A stretch of 64,000 bases of DNA from Tetracentron sinense (GCA_015143295.1 CM026552.1:62614944-62678943); one strand, 5' to 3'. Counted from the first letter of the stretch, positions 1 to 10,445 are shown. The notes: generated by a model from the letters alone, not told the origin. Numbers and translations are program-made.

Positions 1-722
1 GAAAACTGAAGAGGGACTCTCAGGATACAAAATCTGAAATAGGGCCTTGAATCCCATAACTCTAAAAGGGATACGGTTAATAGGCCGTTGTAAGCATTGC
101 ATCAAACCAAAACTTATTTTTCACTTTCAACTTAAGCAATAAACTGCGAGCAAGTTCGAGGAAATGTCTATTTTTATAGTTGTGGCATATAGACAACTAT
201 TCTGATGAATAACAAAATGTGCATCAAAATAACTTTCAAGGATTCCTTCAAGATACTCTCTTACATTATCAGATCTAGAAAATTTGTGTTTTTATCAAAG
301 TATGTCCTAATCATTTTGTGGAAGGTACAAATGATATGGAGCACCTCATCTCTAGTCTTCATCCAAGTGCAGTGAAAATAATCATTAATAAATGAAATAA
401 AATACTGATAACCAAACATAGATAGAGTTGAATGGGAGAAGGTCCTCAAACATTAGAATGCACAATCTCAAATGAGAAATGAACTTCTTTTAGTACTAAG
501 TTTTATCAACCCACAAATTTCACACTACAAACTTTGAGAGCTGACAGACCTAAACATAAAAGAAAATTGAATTTTTAAGGACTCAAAAGACAAATGACCT
601 AACCAATTGTGCCAAAGTAAGATCTGGTCTTTATTAACATTTACTGGACTGCAGGGCACTAAAAGAAGAAACATGAGTCTGGTCCCGAAAGTAACGTCCA
701 TGCACCTCATGTCTACTCCCAA
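1..722 (-). pseudogene. Copia pol fragment: GAG-pre-integrase and integrase
   Basis: At 722-525 the frame reads ILLWHNWLGHLSFESLK, the pre-integrase segment with a degraded H-x-R-L-G-H box. At 449-261 it reads YFISFINDYFHCTWMKTRDE, matching the Copia integrase core around its first catalytic Asp (usual form YFVTFIDDYSR). The frames are joined by stops and shifts, and the segment from 260 to 1 continues toward the integrase C-terminus without a long open frame. In intact elements this part of the polyprotein joins cDNA to host DNA. Family assignment is secure; activity is excluded by the breaks. Confidence 0.75.
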
Positions 723-1269
723 TCTGATGATGTGTCACCAGATCTTGAAAAACGCAACAAGATAGGAAAAATGTAACAGTATAATTTAGATTCTTGGTTA
801 AACTACTAACAAGAAGAAGATTAACAAAAAGATCAAGTACATGTAAAAAAAAAAAAAGGACAATGAAAGATTGATAGTGACAATGATGTTTCATTTCCCA
901 GATACGAAAGAAAATGAGCCATTAGCTATTTTAACTTTAAGAGGACCAAAATGAGGATTATAAGATGAGAATATAGAGTACATAGCAGACATGTGACCTG
1001 AGACTCCTGAATCGATAATCCAAGGAAACTCGGGTGATGTTAGGGATGAGACATGATGAGCAAATGCATAGATACTTGTCTAAGCAAAAGAAATGTATGA
1101 TCCAGTGGAGCTCTCCATCTTTGAGAGTAACTGTCTGAAGCGCTTAAGTTCCTCTTTGAAAACTGAAAACATCTCCTTCGGCAAATGCTAAGGATGGGAA
1201 GGCATAGTGGATGACTCTCCTAATGAGATGACACTAGTGGATGAAGCATTGTGTGTTGTAGAGGATCTA

Positions 1270-1622
1270 GGGTGAGTACCATCCTAGTCTACCAACAAGG
1301 TTCCTGCAAGTCTCCTTGTTGTTTTTGGTTCTACCACACTGCTCACATTTTAGCTTATTTTCATCCTACTTCTGTTTGTGTGGACCTGCCTTATTCTCTT
1401 TTGGTGAAAATGAGGCAAAGGCTGAAGTAGAATGCTCGAAAGGAGTGAAGCTAGCTGCATAGCCAATCGCTTGCTCTCTTCTCCTTCAACAAGTGTATAT
1501 ATTTGATTCAAAGAAAGTAACTTATCCTTGCTCAGTATATGGACCAGAACCAACTCAAACTTTGGGTTCAACCCAACCAGAATCTCAAACAATTTATATA
1601 CCACTAGTCCCAGACATAATGT
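1270..1622 (-). pseudogene. Copia gag fragment with zinc knuckle
   Basis: The 1604-1350 frame contains FEILVGLNPKFELVLVHIL and SLNQIYTLVEGEESKR, the conserved C-terminal half of the UBN2/Retrotran_gag capsid domain. Beyond it, near 1345-1277, a frame reads CEQCGRTKNNKETC, a CCHC knuckle in which the His position is Asn, so zinc binding would be weakened. The capsid N-terminus is absent or unrecognisable. Confidence 0.7.
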
Positions 1623-2182
1623 TATTTTAGGTACTTAATTCTGTGATCAGGGCGAAATAAGTTCTACCAAACACCCAAAAAATACAACTAGAGGAACAAC
1701 AATGCTGATTTACACAAATCATCTTACTAATCTCCATAGATTAGTTTACCTTCACACAATCAATTAGTATAAGCCAAACATACCAAAAATAGGAAAAAAC
1801 ATGTAAACCCTAGGAAAAACAATATATAGGCTTCAAATCTCAACCAAAGAACATGAAATTTGTTTTAATATTTCTGGATCAACAAACCACACAAGCTTTT
1901 ATCAATTTACCACATCAAAAAAGTCCAAACAGATCCATCCAGATATTTAATTCAAAACTGAATTTTTTTCAACGGATCAAACTAGGGGGCGAATCACGAT
2001 CAATAACCTCTCAAAAAAAGTTGGAAAAATCACCACAAATCCCCTTAAATACTATTCTATAAAAAAATATACTTTTACTAAACAAGGGGTAACCGTAACT
2101 GATGTCAACTAACAACATCACCTCTTCTTTTTTACTCCTATGGTCTTCTGAAATTTATGGTAATGATTTGAATAGTCAACTA

Positions 2183-2193
2183 CTCTGATACCA
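2183..2193 (-). other. tRNA-iMet primer-binding site of Copia-1
   Basis: The minus strand reads TGGTATCAGAG, complementary to the 3' end of plant initiator tRNA-Met, at the position expected upstream of the gag fragment. The twelfth base is T instead of C. Confidence 0.7.
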
Positions 2194-2470
2194 AGTAAAA
2201 ATCTAGAGTTTCATACTTGTAGGGTTTGTGAGAATAAAGAGGAGGTGAGAGGAAAGAATAGAAGGGATGGAATTATGTCTCCACTCTCTCTAGATCTCCT
2301 TTTATATCACCAAGAAAGATGAAATCACATAAACGTCATTAATACAAGAAACATATATATAAAGGTGTCATGGGCTTATTTTATTAGGCTCATTACAACA
2401 CAAATCAAACAAGTTCTCAACTTCTCATAGAAAAATAGAAACTCGAAATGTTAAAAAAGTCCCAAAGCCC

Positions 2471-3289
2471 CCCACTACTTCTCTATCAAAGACCCCTAGT
2501 GATCATTGCCCATCTATGAGGTCGCCTACAAACCGCTTCAACAATACTGTTTCTAACCACGTCAAAGGAGACTCTTATCCAAAATACATGGATAAGAGGG
2601 GGGGCTTAGGGTTTAGGGCTTCTGTTGTAGTCAAAGTATCGCCTTGGTGACCACCTCACCTAGCTAGGTTCTCTAGTCTAACTATGGTCTAGAAGGGCAG
2701 TTGTTAAGAAGAGGTCACCTTATGGTGCCTAGGCCTCATCTCCTATGCATTAAAGTGCTAGTCACAAAGGTGCTCTCTACCCCCCATTAAGTTAGATTTA
2801 TTTGCGAAAACAAAAAATAAATAAAACGTACTTTACTTTTCATATTTTTTTATAGGTCTCGTCTACATAAATCAGATTTTATCTCAAGTTTCTTCATCTG
2901 CCTCCCTCTACCCCCTTTACCAAAAAAACTATGCTCTTTATTTTTTGTAGCAACATTTGGGCTTTATAAATGCGTTATTTCTAAATTTTAATATGTTTTT
3001 CATAATATACGAATAAATACAATTTTTATGATCATAAATAAAATAGTTCGGTTTCCTAGACATCGCAAACGCCTGTTGCATTAGTGCTGCATGGACACTG
3101 ACCACATTGTTATTAGGATAAGCAAGGTTGAGACTGAAAATATAGCATAGCAGCCTTCAACAGGTGAAGCATCTAGGGAGAAGCATGATAAGTGATAATC
3201 ATATATTCAACTGAATGAAAGATTAATTGATCAAACAATTAGTGATTCACACTATTGATTAGCTGGCTGATTTTTGCAAGTGATTACAA
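2471..3289. other. AT-rich stretch without recognised gene
   Basis: No coding frame, RNA gene or element end could be recognised. It separates the Copia-1 remnant from the hAT left end and is probably old repeat debris. Confidence 0.5.
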
Positions 3290-3665
3290 CAGTGTAGTCA
3301 AAGTGTCCAGGCGACACCATTGTAACAAAAACCGCCATTTTTTTAAAAAATGCACGTTTGATTCACGAATTTTGGAGTTGTTGAATGATTCAGCGTTTAA
3401 ATCGCGACTTCAAAAAAAAACCGGTGTTTTTCCTGAATTATTCGCGTTTTTTGGCGATTAATCAGTAAAAACACGTTTTTAGCGTTTGGTTCGTTTTTTA
3501 ATGGTTATTTTTTCTTATACCTATAAAAGCCGAAAGAAAGGGGTTAGGGCACGAAACCCACACCCCCCTCTCTCGTCTCGGCTCCCCTTAGTGATGAAAC
3601 CCACGGAGTTTTCCTACCAGCGTTCGTTTGGGCTCACCGGCGGCGGCATCTCCTTCTCCGATAAG

Positions 3666-3666
3666 T

Positions 3667-3710
<44 letters not shown>

Positions 3711-3990
3711 ATTTCAAAGATAAATTTCTCTCTTTCTCTCTTCTCTCTCTCTGTCTCTCTCTCTCCTCTCCTCCTTCTCCGTATCTCTGAAATTTCATAG
3801 AGAAATTTATCTCTCACTCTCTCTCTCTCTCTCTCTATCTGTATCCCTGAAATTTCATCCAGAAATTTCTCTCTTCTCACTCTCTCTCCCTCTCTCCGTA
3901 TCTCTGAAATTTCAGAGAGAAATCTCTGCCTCTCTCTCCGTACCTCTCTGAAATTTCTCTCTCCGTACCTCTTTGAAATTTCTCTCTAAA
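3666..3990 (+). repeat. (TC)n microsatellite and GAAATTTC minisatellite
   Basis: About 40 bp of pure TC (3667-3707) is followed by at least six copies of a 30-70 bp unit built from TCTCTC runs and the palindrome GAAATTTC (near 3709, 3789, 3849, 3906, 3950 and 3974). The block forms the leader region of the hAT gene. Confidence 0.85.
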
Positions 3991-4013
3991 ATTTCGGTTT
4001 AATCTCCCTTTTC

Positions 4014-4022
4014 AAACCCTAA
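4014..4022 (+). promoter_or_regulatory. telo-box AAACCCTAA
   Basis: AAACCCTAA is the plant telo-box found in promoters and leaders of growth-related genes and bound by Myb-type telomere-repeat factors. Here it follows the CT-rich leader of the hAT transposase. One copy only, so function is a guess. Confidence 0.4.
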
Positions 4023-4365
4023 CCCTCAAACTTGTTCTTTTTTTTTTTTTGCAAACTACAGAACTTGGCTGTTTCGAGTTCTCGGAAATCTACACCAGGT
4101 CAGTTTTTTGGAATTTTTTTTTAACTGGGTTCTGTTCAAATTTTATTTCTAGCATTTCTTTGTCTGGTGCATTTGCTTAGTTAATGCTTTGAAGAATTGC
4201 TTTGAGATCCTCTATGAATCTAAAATAAATTGTCTATGCAATACTGCATGAATTCCGTTTATTATATATTTATTGATATACATTTATAAATTATACTAAT
4301 GTTTTGAATTATTTTTTTAATTTCTTTAAGACCAATAAAGTTTTAGTATTTGATCAAAGTTAAAA

Positions 4366-6479
4366 ATGCCAAGAGCTCGGGATCCATTTTGGGACATGTG
4401 ACTGAAGCAGGGGGGACAGAGATGAGATGTAATTTTTGTCATAAAGTATTTGTTGGTACTATTACGCAAATGAAAAACCATTTTGCAAAAATACCACAAA
4501 GAGATATACATCCTTGCACTGTAGTGTTTGATTTAATTTATGAAATGGCATTAGAGTCTATACAACAGTTGGAATTGCGTAAAAGGGCAAAGACAAATTT
4601 TCCACGACCATCTCAACCTGGTAATGTTGGTGCAAGTGGAAGTTCTATGGGTTCTATCACTAACACAGCTTGTGGTAGTTTAGGAGGAGGGGGTATTTCC
4701 ATGTCTGGACAACCAAAAATTCAACAACTGATGAAAAAGAAAGAGAAAGATCATGCAGACCTTTTCTTGGTGAAATCCTTAATTGTGAATAACCTCCCAT
4801 TTCACTTGTTGAGGTCCCAACAATTTAAGGATGTCATTGCAGCCATTTCAAATCATGGCCCATGTTATATTCCCCCAAGTAGTGAAACGGCTAGGGTGAA
4901 GAAATGAGCAAGTTTAAAGGATGAAGCAGATGAATATGTTAAGAAAATCAAACAATCATGGGCTAGTTCAGGGTGCACAATCATGTCTGATTCATGGACT
5001 GATGCAAGGAAGCGGCCACACGTGAATTTGTTAGTGGCGTGTCCAAAGTGCACAGTATTTTTGAAAAGTGAATGCATAGTGGGGAAGAAGAAGGATGCAA
5101 CATTTCTTGCAAACTTCATTGCTTCTGGGATTGAAGAAATTGGACCAACAAATGTTGTCCAGTTTATTTTAGACATTCAAATTATAGTGCAGCAGGGATT
5201 ATTATTGAAGATAGATATCTAGATATTTTCAAGACGTCCTGTGCAGCACATTGTTTGGATTTGATATTAGAGGAAATTGATGAGCTTCCTCAAGTGAAGC
5301 CAATTTTGGAGCAAGCATGAAATTTGGTGAAGTTTTTCCACAAATTCCAACATGTGTTGGATTTAATGAGATTGCACACGCAGAAAAGAGAATTAAAAAG
5401 GTCGGGTGCAACAAGATTTGCAACACAATTTCTATGTTTGCAGTCTATTCTCATAGAATAACAAGTTTTGTTATTTATGATTGCTTCAACTAAATGGGGA
5501 GCTCTCCCTCAATCCAAAACAGTGGAAGGAACAGAAATAACAAATATCATACAAGGGAATATGTTTTGGGAGAAGGACAGAGTAATAATTCATACAGTTG
5601 AGCCTCTAGTTAGAGTTTTAAGAATAGTAGATGGTGATGGGTCTACTATGGGATATATATATATGAAGGAATGGATAGAGCAAAAGAAGCAATTAAAAGA
5701 GTGTATGAAGACAATGCTGAGAAATATATGCCCCTTTTTGGAAAATCATAGATGAGAGATGGAACAAAACATTGCATAGTCCCTTGCATGCAATTGCTGC
5801 CTATCTTGATCCCCAATTGTTTTATAATAAATTGGTGGAGATGGATAGGGAAGTAAAGATGGGTGTTGAGAAGGTATTTGCGAAAATGATTGGTTTGGAA
5901 GAAGGGAAAAGGTTTAACAAGGAGCTGAGACTTTACCACCAACAGGATGATTCCATCTTTGACAAATGGGCAATTGATTCCCTTCGGGATTCACATCCAA
6001 GAAAGTTTATTATATTTATTTACTTTTTTAACTTTGATTATATTTTAAAATTTATAGTCAATAATTTTTAATTGTGTATTTGTAAATTGTAATTAGGAAT
6101 CTAGTGGGATATGTATGGAAGCGATGTTCCAATCCCTCAAAAGGTGGCAATCAAATTGCATAGCCAACCTTGTAGTGCCTCAACTTGTGAGCGAAACTGG
6201 AGTGCTTTTGAGGCTGCACACACGAAGAAGAGGAACAGATTAGAGCCAAAAAAATTACATGATTTGGTATATGTTCGTGTGAATTTGCATTTGATGAATA
6301 CAAGTGCAATGAAAAAAAAGAAGGATTCGGAACCAATTAATATAGAGAGAATTTTGGCATTCCCAGACAAACCTGAAGGTGAAGAGAATCATGACCCCGA
6401 AGATGATGCTACCTCTTCAAGTGAACCTTCAGAAAATGCAGAGGATGAGCTAGATGATGAGCTTCTTTTTGATGAATAA
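4366..6479 (+). pseudogene. hAT transposase (BED, DUF659, hAT C-terminal domain)
   Basis: Translation probably began at ATG 4366 (MPRARDPFW). A one-base loss near 4393 shifts the frame; the continuation GHVTEAGGTEMRCNFCHKVF is the BED zinc finger (CxxC, then His and Cys about 20-30 residues on), a DNA-binding module. A low-complexity Gly/Ser linker follows. A TGA at 4905-4907 interrupts entry to the DUF659 catalytic region, which resumes with MSDSWTDARKRPHVNLLVAC (4983), including the conserved DSWTD. A shift near 5180 spoils the second acidic motif. The segments at 5468-5755 and 5772-6071 match the insertion domain. The end, 6111-6479, carries CSASTCERNWSAF and KKRNRLEPKKLHDLVYVR, the hAT dimerisation domain, then an acidic tail. 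About 6006-6094 looks like an intron (AAAG/GTTTAT to AATTAG/GAA). Several breaks make it a pseudogene; the family is certain. Confidence 0.88.
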
Positions 6480-7149
6480 ATAAATCCTCATGGGTGATGA
6501 GTGATTTTGTTATTGTAATATGTACATCGTAATCCTTTTTTTAGTGACTTTAGCATAATACTTTTGTTAGTGACTTTGGTAAACATTTGGTGATATTTTG
6601 ATGAAATGTTGATGCTTTGATGGAATCATAGAATTTTTTGGATATTAAAATGATAGTATGACTTATTATTGCTTAATGTCATGTTTCTAATGTAATATAT
6701 ATTTTTTAATTTTTTTTTTTTCCCGAAGTTTTCCCGACTTTACAGAATTTTTCCGAACTTGGCCCCCGCCGAATTATTCTCAAACCCCGACTTTGTCACT
6801 ATGGGTGACACCTAGGCGATAGGGGGTCCCCAAGGCGAGGCGATGCCTAGGGAACCAAAATTTACTTTTTATGTTTATAATATATTATATAAGATTTAGT
6901 GAACGTCCACCTAGATCATTATCTAGCCAATAGGAGTTGTAGCACCCCGGACTTTTTCATCCTTAATGAATAGCACCTTCATAGCTAATTGGTCGTTTTT
7001 GTAGTCTAATTAATAAATAAGGGAAAAATCGAAAATTCCGAAACGTCAGAAATGTTCGTTTTCGAAAGACGGATCCAACGCAAGTTGAATCGTCGAAATC
7101 CGACGAGCGAGTCAAAAGATATGGTCAAAACAGTCCAGACATACAGAGC

Positions 7150-7335
7150 ACCGATCGCTTGGTCCAGTTAGCGATCGATCGGTCCATAACCGATCGATCG
7201 GTAGCTATCGCACGGTCAGAAATTTTGTATGGGGAAATTTTCCAGAGAGTGAGTTTTTGACCGGTCAATCGGTCATAAACACCGATCGATCGGTAGGCAA
7301 CCGATCGATCGGTCATAACCACCGATCGCTCGGTC
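7150..7335 (+). promoter_or_regulatory. palindrome cluster of LTR A
   Basis: Eight or so copies of the dyad CCGATCGATCGG or one-arm variants (CCGATCGCTTGG, GCGATCGATCGG) at about 20-35 bp spacing. The two halves of the cluster are separated by the segment TTTTGTATGGGGAAATTTTC. Confidence 0.75.
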
Positions 7336-8310
7336 TTCGCGTTTTTGCAGAAATTTCAGTAAGGGCGTTTTCGTCTTTTGGGGGTTAAACCCTTTCTCCT
7401 TAAGGCTTGCCCGAGCCTTAGGGCATCATTCACTATACTTAGAGAGATTTGGGAGATAAGAGAGAAGAGAAAAGGGTTTCCTAAACCTAGGTTGCTTTTG
7501 GAGAAGAAATCAAAGGGGTGAAGACCCTAGATCGTCCCCAAGCACGCTTTCTTCAAGATTTCGACTCAAGCTCGGGTGGGGTGCATTCTCAAAGCTAGGG
7601 CAGCCCTCACTCACGTTTTTTAAAGGGATTTCTTCCCCAACTCAAGCTTCTTTCAAGCAAAGGCTTCATCTTTCAAGGTAGGAGCTTCAATCAAGGTCCC
7701 TACCAAGGATCAAGCCTTGATTCAAGGTTAGTACACCCTACTAACTTCCCCTAACAATAACCTAGTTTTTCTATAAACTATATGATTTTGCTACTATGTA
7801 TTTCCCCTTATGAAATGTATCATATTCACTAAATATAAACAAGGTGAGGAAAAATGGTGTGAATGCATGGATGAGAGGTTGATTTAGGCGATGGGATGCC
7901 GAATGTATGGTGTATGAATGTGTGGTGTGAAGAATGGAAAATGGAGGATGGGCATTTTACCAATAATGAACATACCTTGATTTTTGGATGGAAAGTAGGC
8001 ACTAAAAAAGAAGAAGATGAACCATTAAGGAACCTTGCATGTTATGTATTTGACAAAATGCCTAAACTAGGAATAAATGACATAAATGAAGAAAATGAAA
8101 GTAGGCCTTATGCATGTGTTCTTATGAATGATGAACTATTCAAATGCCACGTAGATTACTCAAATTCCTATATGGTTATACTGTGGATTGAATTGCTATA
8201 CACTACTCTTCATGTCATATTGTCATCATGATATTACAAGTGCTACACACACCACACATGCATGCATGAAACCGGGTTTTCCAAGATTGTATTTGTATAT
8301 GATGAATCAA

Positions 8311-8710
8311 GAACATGACAAGGAGGTTGGTAGCCCAAGGAAGGGTGCTAGCCTCTGGCTCACAAGAGAAATGGAACAAGAACATGACAAGGAGGTTGGT
8401 AGCCCGAGGAAGGGTGCTAGCCTCTGGCTCACAAGAGAAATGGAACAAGAACATGACAAGGAGGTTGGTAGCCCGAGGAAGGGTGCTAGCCCCTGGCTCA
8501 CAAGAGAAATGGAACAAGAACATAACAAGGAGGTTGGTAGCCCGAGGAAGGGTGCTAGCCTCTGGCTCACAAGAGAAATGGAACAAGAACATGACAAGGA
8601 GGTTGGTAGCCCAAGGAAGGGTGCTAGCCTCTGGCTCACAAGAGAAATGGAACAAGAACATGACAAGGAGGTTGGTAGCCTAAGGAAGGGTGCTAGCCTC
8701 TGGCTCACAA
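8311..8710 (+). repeat. 69-bp minisatellite of LTR A (6 units)
   Basis: Units start at 8311, 8380, 8449, 8518, 8587 and 8656; the last is partial. Because 69 is a multiple of three, long open frames appear on both strands, but these are a by-product of the repeat. Each unit can fold as GGTTGGTAGCCC pairing with GGGTGCTAGCC across an AAGGAA loop, using several G-U pairs. Confidence 0.9.
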
Positions 8711-8919
8711 GTATACAAGTCAAGAACAAATCAAGACATGAAATACAAGACAAGACACGACACACATACATGATTTGACCGAGGTTTTTGCATTCATACA
8801 CGCATGTCAAGATATGGCTATGTATCTTATGCTTTCACTATTGCTTTAAATTAATATCTTGTATTGCTCACTGTTGTTATGCTTTCGCTATTGTTATGGT
8901 TAGCTAGTAGTTTGTACTC

Positions 8920-8940
8920 GCTGAGTATTCCATGCTCAGC
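8920..8940 (+). other. conserved GCTGAG/CTCAGC hairpin, copy A
   Basis: Perfect 6-bp stem with loop TATTCCATG, 18 nt before the 3'-splice-like site. The same hairpin occurs in every LTR copy that reaches this point; in copy C its outer pair is changed on both arms. Confidence 0.6.
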
Positions 8941-8958
8941 CGTACTTTTATGTCGGCA

Positions 8959-9090
8959 GGTACTGTGGATGTCCTCGACCCCGAGCCTTGGGTCGAGGAG
9001 GAGTATGTAGAGGAGAGGGAGCCACCTATCCCATGGCAGTCTCAGGAGGATGGGGACTTGGAGGTGTGGCCATACCTCGACCACTGTTGA
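8959..9090 (+). CDS. LTR-internal acidic frame, copy A
   Basis: From GGT at the AG/GT junction the frame runs 43 codons to TGA, with the core DPEPWVEEEYVEE and a variable tail. In-frame upstream ATGs exist at 8932 (in the hairpin loop) and 8950 (ATGTCGGCAGGT). Whether it starts there or is joined to an upstream exon is unknown. No known domain. Confidence 0.4.
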   Translation, partial: GTVDVLDPEPWVEEEYVEEREPPIPWQSQEDGDLEVWPYLDHC

Positions 9091-9374
9091 GAGGAGAGGG
9101 TTAGAGAGTTCATTTTGTATTTTGATAGGTGGGCATGTCCACCTTTACTTTGATTGTATTTGGTATATGTTAACTTGGAATACTATTTGGAGTTATAGAA
9201 GAAAAGAAAAAGTTGGCTTATGCTTCCGCACTTATGTTTAGTTTCCGCGCTCTGATTATCATTGTATTATATTATGTTTAGCCTCTTGCATTACAGGATG
9301 GTTTGACAGGTACACGTAGTCACCTCTAAAGTATCCCTTAACTCCTAGGGGGTATTTTGGGGCGCGACAGGAGT

Positions 9375-10032
9375 GCTGGCTAGGAGAGGTGGTGGACCAG
9401 GTGTTGAATAGGTGACATTTTGACTATATTGATTACAATGATATCGATTGACTAACTCATCTGATCAGTCAACATACTTGTAAACTCAAACAGCTATAGC
9501 AACATACTTACAAACTGAAACAGCTATAGCAAAGGAATGGTGCCAAGAATGCCATGGCACTCCACTCAAACCCCAACAAGCTAAGCCACTTATTCTGCTC
9601 CAATAAAAAATGAGCATGATGGATCCATTTAAAGAAGGATTCAAGAGTCTCAGGGACCATAGAAGGTCTGAATTTCTCAAATGAAATCATAGAAACTAGA
9701 AACTCTGAATACAACAATATATATATATATATTCTGTAAAAAGCATATACCATTTATCATTTGTCACATCTCAAAATATCTGTATTATAAGTGCAGTATC
9801 TTATAATGGGAAAGTAGCCCACACTGAGACGGGGAAGTGCAGTTAATTAGGGCATGGGCAATCAAATAGGTAATACCCATACTGAAGCAACAAAACACAG
9901 ATAGCAACAGAGAAATCAGAAGGCAATAGAAAAACAAAGAAGCAGGCAGAGCATATATGAGACAAGAAAGCAAACAAAATTTAGCAAGAAACAATGGGGG
10001 CTTTTTAACAATGTCACTAAACGCCTAATTAC
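9375..10032 (-). other. intron 3 sequence of the CHIP-like gene, no exon found
   Basis: Follows the splice donor AAG/GTAATT at 10032. It holds a (TA)8 run at 9717-9733 and a duplicated AACTGAAACAGCTATAGC-like motif near 9485-9530. No frame resembling the next TPR exon was found before LTR A. Confidence 0.5.
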
Positions 10033-10445
10033 CTTGACAGAATTGGTGTCGAGCTGAAGAGCCTTCCTACAGTCCTCCTCCACTTTGGTCCAATCGCTAC
10101 AAAAATCAGTATCAACTAAATGGGCAACAAAGAAAAGGCAAAAATAGAAGAGGCCAGGTGGGTCATAGGATAGTGATACATACTTCCTCTTCCGATGGCA
10201 TAGCGCACGGTTCGTCAAGTATATCGGCACATTCGGGCAGAGGGTAATAGCCTTCAATTCAAATCAAAAAAATAATAATAATAATAATAAATAAATAAAA
10301 GAAAAGACTTGAGATATATATTTGATTTTGATGAAGGAATTACCTCTGTATAAGCATCGATGGCGGCTCCAAAACGATCCTTCTTGAAATAAGTATTTCC
10401 ATCTTGCCTCAGTAGCTCCGCCTGTTTGGCCGCACTCTGAGACAT
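10033..10445 (-). CDS. CHIP: first three exons of a CHIP-type TPR E3 ligase gene
   Basis: Exon 1 (10445-10344, 34 codons) begins MSQSAAKQAELLRQDGNTYF and ends GAG/GTAATTCC. Exon 2 (10251-10184) encodes AITLCPNVPIYLTNRALCHR and ends AA/GTATGT. Exon 3 (10096-10033) completes RNDWTKVEEDCRKALQLD and ends AAG/GTAATT. All splice sites are canonical and phases match, giving 78 uninterrupted residues. This is the first one to two TPR repeats of plant CHIP, the co-chaperone U-box ligase that binds Hsp70/Hsp90 tails and ubiquitinates clients. The remaining TPR and the U-box are not in the window: either transposons fill a very large intron 3 and the gene continues before position 1, or it is truncated. 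The clean reading frame argues that it is not ancient debris. Confidence 0.8.

Larger units (their letters stand above)
1..2193 (-). mobile_element. Copia retrotransposon remnant (Copia-1)
   Basis: Read on the minus strand the order is primer-binding site (2183-2193), gag piece (1622-1270), GAG-pre-integrase (about 640-525) and integrase (520 to the window edge), the Ty1/copia order. Reverse transcriptase would lie before position 1. Between 1622 and 2183 the N-terminal gag cannot be recognised and stops are frequent, so the element is decayed. The LTR expected above 2193 has no clear TG boundary; 2194 to about 2460 is AT-rich and may be its remains. Confidence 0.75.
3290..6803 (+). mobile_element. 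hAT-superfamily DNA transposon, decayed
   Basis: A hAT transposase lies at 4366-6479. Proposed ends are CAGTGTAGTCAAAG at 3290 and CTTTGTCACTATG ending at 6803, imperfect inverted repeats of the CAGTG type seen in hAT elements. Similar subterminal sequence (oligo-T with CCCGA/CGAATT motifs) lies inside both ends. An 8-bp target duplication is not visible (left flank GATTACAA has no match on the right), so the exact ends are tentative. The 5' leader carries a CT-rich repeat and a telo-box. Confidence 0.65.
6938..9369 (+). mobile_element. solo LTR A, 2432 bp, TSD GGAGT
   Basis: It begins TGTAGCACCCCGGAC and ends GGGGCGCGACA, and is bounded by the identical 5-mers GGAGT (6933-6937 and 9370-9374). 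No internal retrotransposon sequence is present, so it is a solo LTR. Within it, in order: conserved box (about 7060-7130), palindrome cluster, leader with 5'-splice-like CAAG/GTTAGTAC near 7725, 69-bp repeat array, hairpin 8920-8940, 3'-splice-like GGCAG/GT at 8959, acidic reading frame to 9090. It sits between the hAT remnant and the CHIP gene fragment. Confidence 0.92.

Noticed and set aside
1853-2062. Plus-strand 69-codon frame
   Set aside because: No similarity to known proteins, AT-rich, and inside the decayed Copia-1 leader.
3614-3880. Arg/Glu-rich minus-strand frame
   Set aside because: Translation of the CT-rich simple repeat.
4014-4026. Interstitial telomere repeat
   Set aside because: Fewer than two heptamers; treated as a telo-box.
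7150-7335. CRISPR-like array of palindromic repeats with spacers
   Set aside because: Repeats are too short and variable, no cas genes exist, and the block recurs in LTR promoters of a plant genome.
8188-8778. Long open frame with 23-residue repeats (and antisense frames)
   Set aside because: It is the 69-bp minisatellite read in several frames on both strands; repeat length, not selection, keeps it open.
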